Under the pieces are notes generated by a model. The model saw only the letters and a list, made by a program, of their open reading frames with translations. It was not told the origin of the DNA and did no database searches. A DNA stretch of 64,000 nucleotides from Allium sativum (Eukaryota; Streptophyta; Magnoliopsida; Asparagales; Amaryllidaceae), in contig CM060915.1 of NCBI GenBank assembly GCA_030737875.1, positions 572,802,577 to 572,866,576 on the forward strand. Direction: 5' to 3'. Position numbers and translations under genes: made by a program. Shown here in pieces: positions 60,408-64,000 of this stretch. The stretch's first letter is position 1. Each line of letters begins with the position of its first letter.

Positions 60408-61000
60408 CCCATAATACCTAGAAATCCACGTTGAGATTCCACTGCTAATAATCTCACAATGTCCTGAGTAGTTAGAGATCTGAGGTACTCTTCATCGAAC
60501 TCACATACGATAGTTTTTCAAAACTCTTTCGTACATTCTACCACCGTTGAGTCCCCAATTCTTATTTTATCGTCCAGTGAATCGGCATAACTTCCATAAG
60601 TAATCATATGTAGTGCGGCCGTAACCTTCTCAATGGGTGAAATGCCTAGTTCGTTGAGGGAATTACTTCTATGTGTGAAAAATATGTTGGTTGTGGAAAC
60701 TTTGTTAAGTACTCGATTAAATACCGTTTTTGACATACGAAATCTTCGACCGAAATATACATCTTCGTATACTGGGTTTGCCACAAAGTAATCCTTGACT
60801 AGTTGATTGTGACCACCGACATATTCATGTCCATATCACATTTCTTTTCTACCGACAACGCTTCCACCTTAGGTTGAAGCAAGCTTTCAGTAATATCTCG
60901 TTCTATCGCGCATCTTGTTTCTTCTTGAAATGATTGTTGTTGTTTGTTACAGTGTTCAACATACTCGTTTGAAGTTGATGAGGAAGAAGAGCTTGAACAC
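60408..61000 (-). pseudogene. PIF/Harbinger (HARBI1-like) transposase, N-terminal half
   Basis: Read leftward from ~61000: a Ser-rich start (SSSSSSTSNEYVEH), then KDYFVANPVYEDVYFGRRFR, MSKTVFNRVLNKVS, GISPIEKVTAALHMITYGSY, ADSLDDKIRIGDSTVVEC, EEYLRSLTTQDIVRLLAVES and RGFLGIMG, ending at 60408. A frameshift near 60830 and an in-frame stop near 60517 inactivate it. It joins in sequence to the half at 25296-25985 with only about six codons missing (the GSxDCM region), so the two pieces are one gene split by the element A/B/Tat nest. The true start codon is not clear. Confidence 0.85.
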
Positions 61001-62007
61001 CATAAATTTTATAAGGCATTCATTGATATTCTAATTGATGTGCAAGGGTTTGTGTTTGGCCAAAAGAAGAGCATGTCTATTTAAACCAAATGACATGTGA
61101 ACTTGGACTTGATATCCTAGAGCCCGTTTGACCTTTAGTTCACTATTCCATATTTTGCCATGTAGTTAAATCGGAATATTTCACGATTAAAATAAACGAC
61201 ACTCAACTTTATTAGATTTTTTGTCTTTTAGTGTGCTTTTTATAAGTTATTAATAGGATCACGATAGGCTCAATGTATATACATCAATCCACGTTGAAAG
61301 GAGCAGACCGATCCATTGTCTGGTCAATGCCATAAATTTATGTCGGTTCTATTATGAGATTCGGTTCCTTTATGTCTTGTCATAGAAAAATGACCGTTCG
61401 AATTGACAATACATTTCACATTAAGTACAAACAACTTCCCTATTGTGTAATTGTGATTTATGTGCATCACTATATCACTATGTTACTTTGTAGCTGTATC
61501 ATTGTGTCAATGATTCCAGTGCTAGCACTGTATTGCTATATAACTTTCTCCCTGATAGGACAATTCATTTATGTCAGGGATTCCAGTGACGTCAATTATG
61601 TACCATGATTGTCCAAAGATTGCCCTTGTGTGTGTTCCAACACAAGTTTATATATACCCTTATTTTTTCCTCCTAACCAAACCAATACTTAATACAATTT
61701 TCATTCGAATCATTTTTCTGAGCCACTTTAATCGATTACAGTTATACTGGGAGTTTGACGATAAAGAGATAAACAATTGTTATCATGCGTATGAACAGTC
61801 AAGGCAAATCCTACAACACAACAATGATAAGGTAGAATTTGTTCTAGAAATTCAAGGTAATTCTAAATCGGCAAAAAAAATCTTTGAATGCTCGTTTACG
61901 CGTGGTTGTAGCAAATCAAAGACCAACAAAACAAATCGTATATAAAGGATAAGTACTCGAGCCACTATGTCCTATTGGTACTACAATACCAGGTGGAGCC
62001 TACCCAA
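61001..62007. other. AT-rich DNA without a recognised gene
   Basis: The 124-codon frame at 61571-61945 (containing NNCYHAYEQSRQILQHNNDK) resembles nothing I know. A PIF right terminus would be expected just right of 61000, but I cannot see one. Confidence 0.4.
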
Positions 62008-62185
62008 TTTTCCATTGTGGAGATGAACTAGTCATAGTTGCTGCCAAAACCGAAAAAATGTTGGTCGTCGATTTTTCGGTTGTGCAGGCTACGAGGACCA
62101 TAGGTTTACGCTAACAAAGTTCAATGTTGCAATTTATGCAGTGGATTGACCCTCCGATGTGCGAACATGGACCTAAATATGCACC
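62008..62185 (+). pseudogene. Decayed GRF-type zinc finger
   Basis: In shifting frames the sequence reads FHCGDELVIVAAKTEK, then NVGRRFFGCAGYEDHR, then FMQWIDPPMCEHG. This follows the GRF zinc finger pattern CxCG...T..N.GRRFxxC...FxWxDP found in small plant proteins. At least two frameshifts are needed and no start or stop is defined. The first GRF cysteine is at about 62016. It may extend upstream into the 61571-61945 frame. Confidence 0.55.
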
Positions 62186-64000
62186 GGAAGCGAAGCCAAA
62201 ATAAGGCGCTTGAACAAGATCATTGTTAAGGAAACTAGAGCTGGATTTCTCAGAAATCCGTAGTATTGTATTTGGAATTTGATGTTTGTATGTTCTGTTG
62301 TTCTAGTACATATAATTGTAATTTGGCATTCCTTAATGTTGTAATTGTCGTTGTTTTATTCTTCTCATTTATAGAATGTAAAATATTAAAATTTCTAAAT
62401 CATGAACCATTTTTATATGATTAACTTAATGGCTAAAACATTAGTTTGTCCTAGTTAATACATAGCAGGAAAACATAACAACATAAGCATGGTTTTCATA
62501 TAACTATTAGATCTTGATTAAACCTAGAGGGGGGTGAATAGGGTTTATTGAAATTTATCGCAGAGTTCAAATAATACAGGATATTAAAAACGATTCACAG
62601 ATCACAGAATATAGCAGAAACATAAATGCAGAAAGTAAATGACACAAGATATACCCAGCTTCGGCAAAATCCCGCATACTGCTGCATTCCTAAGGTTTCT
62701 ACTATGTTATAGAACATATCCCGCATACATGACTATGTACACTCGCAATCCCTGCTCCTATTCTAACCCTATGCTCAAAACCCTAGACTAACCGATATCC
62801 CCTCGACCAGATTTTCCCGAATTACAAACCCGTAATCCGTAACCCTAGATTTTACAGACTCTAGTAAACTGCCAGTTAACACCCTAATTGGATACCTTAG
62901 TATTTTACAGACACTAGAAACTGATTCGGATGATTTATAAAGAAGTTCAAATACAAAACAATTCAAAATAAAAATAAAACCCTAGGAGATTAAAAAGAGG
63001 GTTATCCCTTTTTAAATAAAAGTTGGAACATGGCCGACCCTTTGTTAATTGGTGCACCACTTTTTTTTTAGCCCGATCTCTTTACTTTAGAAATATGGTG
63101 GCGGCTCTGGAAAGAAAAACTAGGGTTTTCTCTAATGTCCAAATCTCGTCTTCGATGATGATTTAATTTGATTCTCTGAAGCTTGAATAACTGTTGCTCC
63201 TTCATTGTTGAATTGTCCCTCTATGTGACGATAGAAACCCTAAAACATATGTGAGTAATTCGATTCTCTTTAATTCTTTGAATTGTTTTTTTTGTTGGAT
63301 TTTCGATGGGATACTTGCAAGTGATGAATGGTGTTTGAAATAGGATTCCAAATCCTTAAATTGCGCTCTGATTTTAATTATATGGCTTTGCCTGATTGCA
63401 TTGCTTTCCCTTTTGGTTTGCTGGATTCTTCAATTGATTTGCTTTGCTTTTAATGATGAATCTAGACTTGGCTTTGTCCCTTAAATGAATGATGAATTCT
63501 TCAACTTTGATGACATGCTCTGAAATATAAATTTTGTCTCCGCGGCATGACTTTGTTCCGAAAGAAATTGTGGCATATCTAGATATGAATTAAAACATTT
63601 GTGGCCCCTTGAATTTGATAGAGTCATTTCTGGAAAGTGTTGATTTTGTCCTTTGGTGCTTGATTGATTTCTTGGATGATTTAACTGTCATTTTTCGATC
63701 ACTGAATTTCTGGAAAAAAAAATTGAAAATTTCTCTTTGCATTGTATTTCTGAAAAAATAAATCAAATGTTTCTCTTGTCATTCAAAACATACGAGGTCC
63801 CTTGTAAAACTGGAAACATGTTAATTGTTGCCATGAGAAGTAAAACTGGAAACTGTGTACACATTCTTGTACAAATACTTCTGCACAAAGTTTTTCACTA
63901 ATGTTAATTCTGACCATGTTTGAGTTCATGCACAAAACTAATTTCCTGTCGAGACATGAATTGATATATCTGCAAATTAATTCCTTGCCAAAAACATGTT
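62186..64000. other. Non-coding AT-rich tail
   Basis: No supported gene. CCTAGAGGGGGGTGAATAGG at 62524 resembles a stretch common in plant interspersed repeats, so 62515-63000 is probably repeat-derived. AAACCCTA-type boxes (for example near 62775 and 63234) and T-rich DNA near 63280 could belong to the 5' side of a gene lying beyond the window, but no exon can be shown. Confidence 0.35.

Noticed and set aside
61571..61945. A 124-codon open frame right of the PIF transposase
   Set aside because: No recognisable domain, hydrophobic and composition-biased at the start, and no promoter or homologous copy in the window. It may be linked to the GRF relic, but that cannot be shown.

Overview
The window is plant nuclear DNA, almost certainly from a eudicot. 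It is a repeat-dense, AT-rich intergenic region in which I find no intact host gene. Plant-specific signs are a P-class PPR fragment, a plant-type PIF/Harbinger element with a Myb/SANT-like ORF1, a Tat-lineage Ty3/gypsy element with two RNase H domains and an antisense gene, and a copia-like Gag. I cannot name the species.

Layout. 1-1497: a Lys/Glu-rich reading frame fused to PPR repeats, then a copia RNase H tail. 1498-3533: a complete small copia-type element on the minus strand with 308-bp LTRs, whose only ORF joins a Gag domain, an acidic linker and a piece of a host aldehyde dehydrogenase. 3534-10943: a gypsy-type element with very long LTRs (5.6 kb), a 1.1-kb interior and a cut 3' LTR. 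10944 onward: a PIF/Harbinger element whose ORF1 (+) and transposase (-) converge and are both broken by later insertions. ORF1 is split by element 2 (12662-24783), whose two 5.2-kb LTRs lie in inverted orientation. The transposase is split into halves more than 34 kb apart (25296-25985 and 60408-61000).

Between the transposase halves lies a nest of insertions. Giant-LTR element A (+) starts at 25986 and resumes at 58874-60407. Inside its LTR sits giant-LTR element B (-, 30445-58873, target duplication ACTGA), with 6.2-kb LTRs and only 2.0 kb of interior. Inside one B LTR sits a 13.9-kb Tat/Retand-type element (32057-45982, target duplication ACCCA). Insertion order is PIF, then A, then B, then Tat. 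The LTR divergence I could compare by eye agrees with a young Tat copy.

The Tat element carries Gag, protease, RT, two RNase H domains and integrase on the plus strand. They are broken by four in-frame stops and two frameshifts. On the opposite strand, between integrase and the 3' LTR, is a gene that I read as four exons with three phase-1 introns. The giant-LTR elements (1, 2, A, B) share a tRNA-iMet-type primer site, a GGACGAAA-type polypurine tract and related LTR modules. They look like non-autonomous LARD-type elements that must borrow proteins.

The right end (61000-64000) is mostly featureless apart from a decayed GRF-type zinc finger near 62.1 kb. The most unusual items are the inverted-LTR element, the spliced antisense gene, the 6.2-kb LTRs with a possible LTR intron, the copia element carrying an aldehyde dehydrogenase fragment, and a dense dispersed CGGATCGG/GGTTCGGGT-type motif confined to the non-pol parts of the Tat element.
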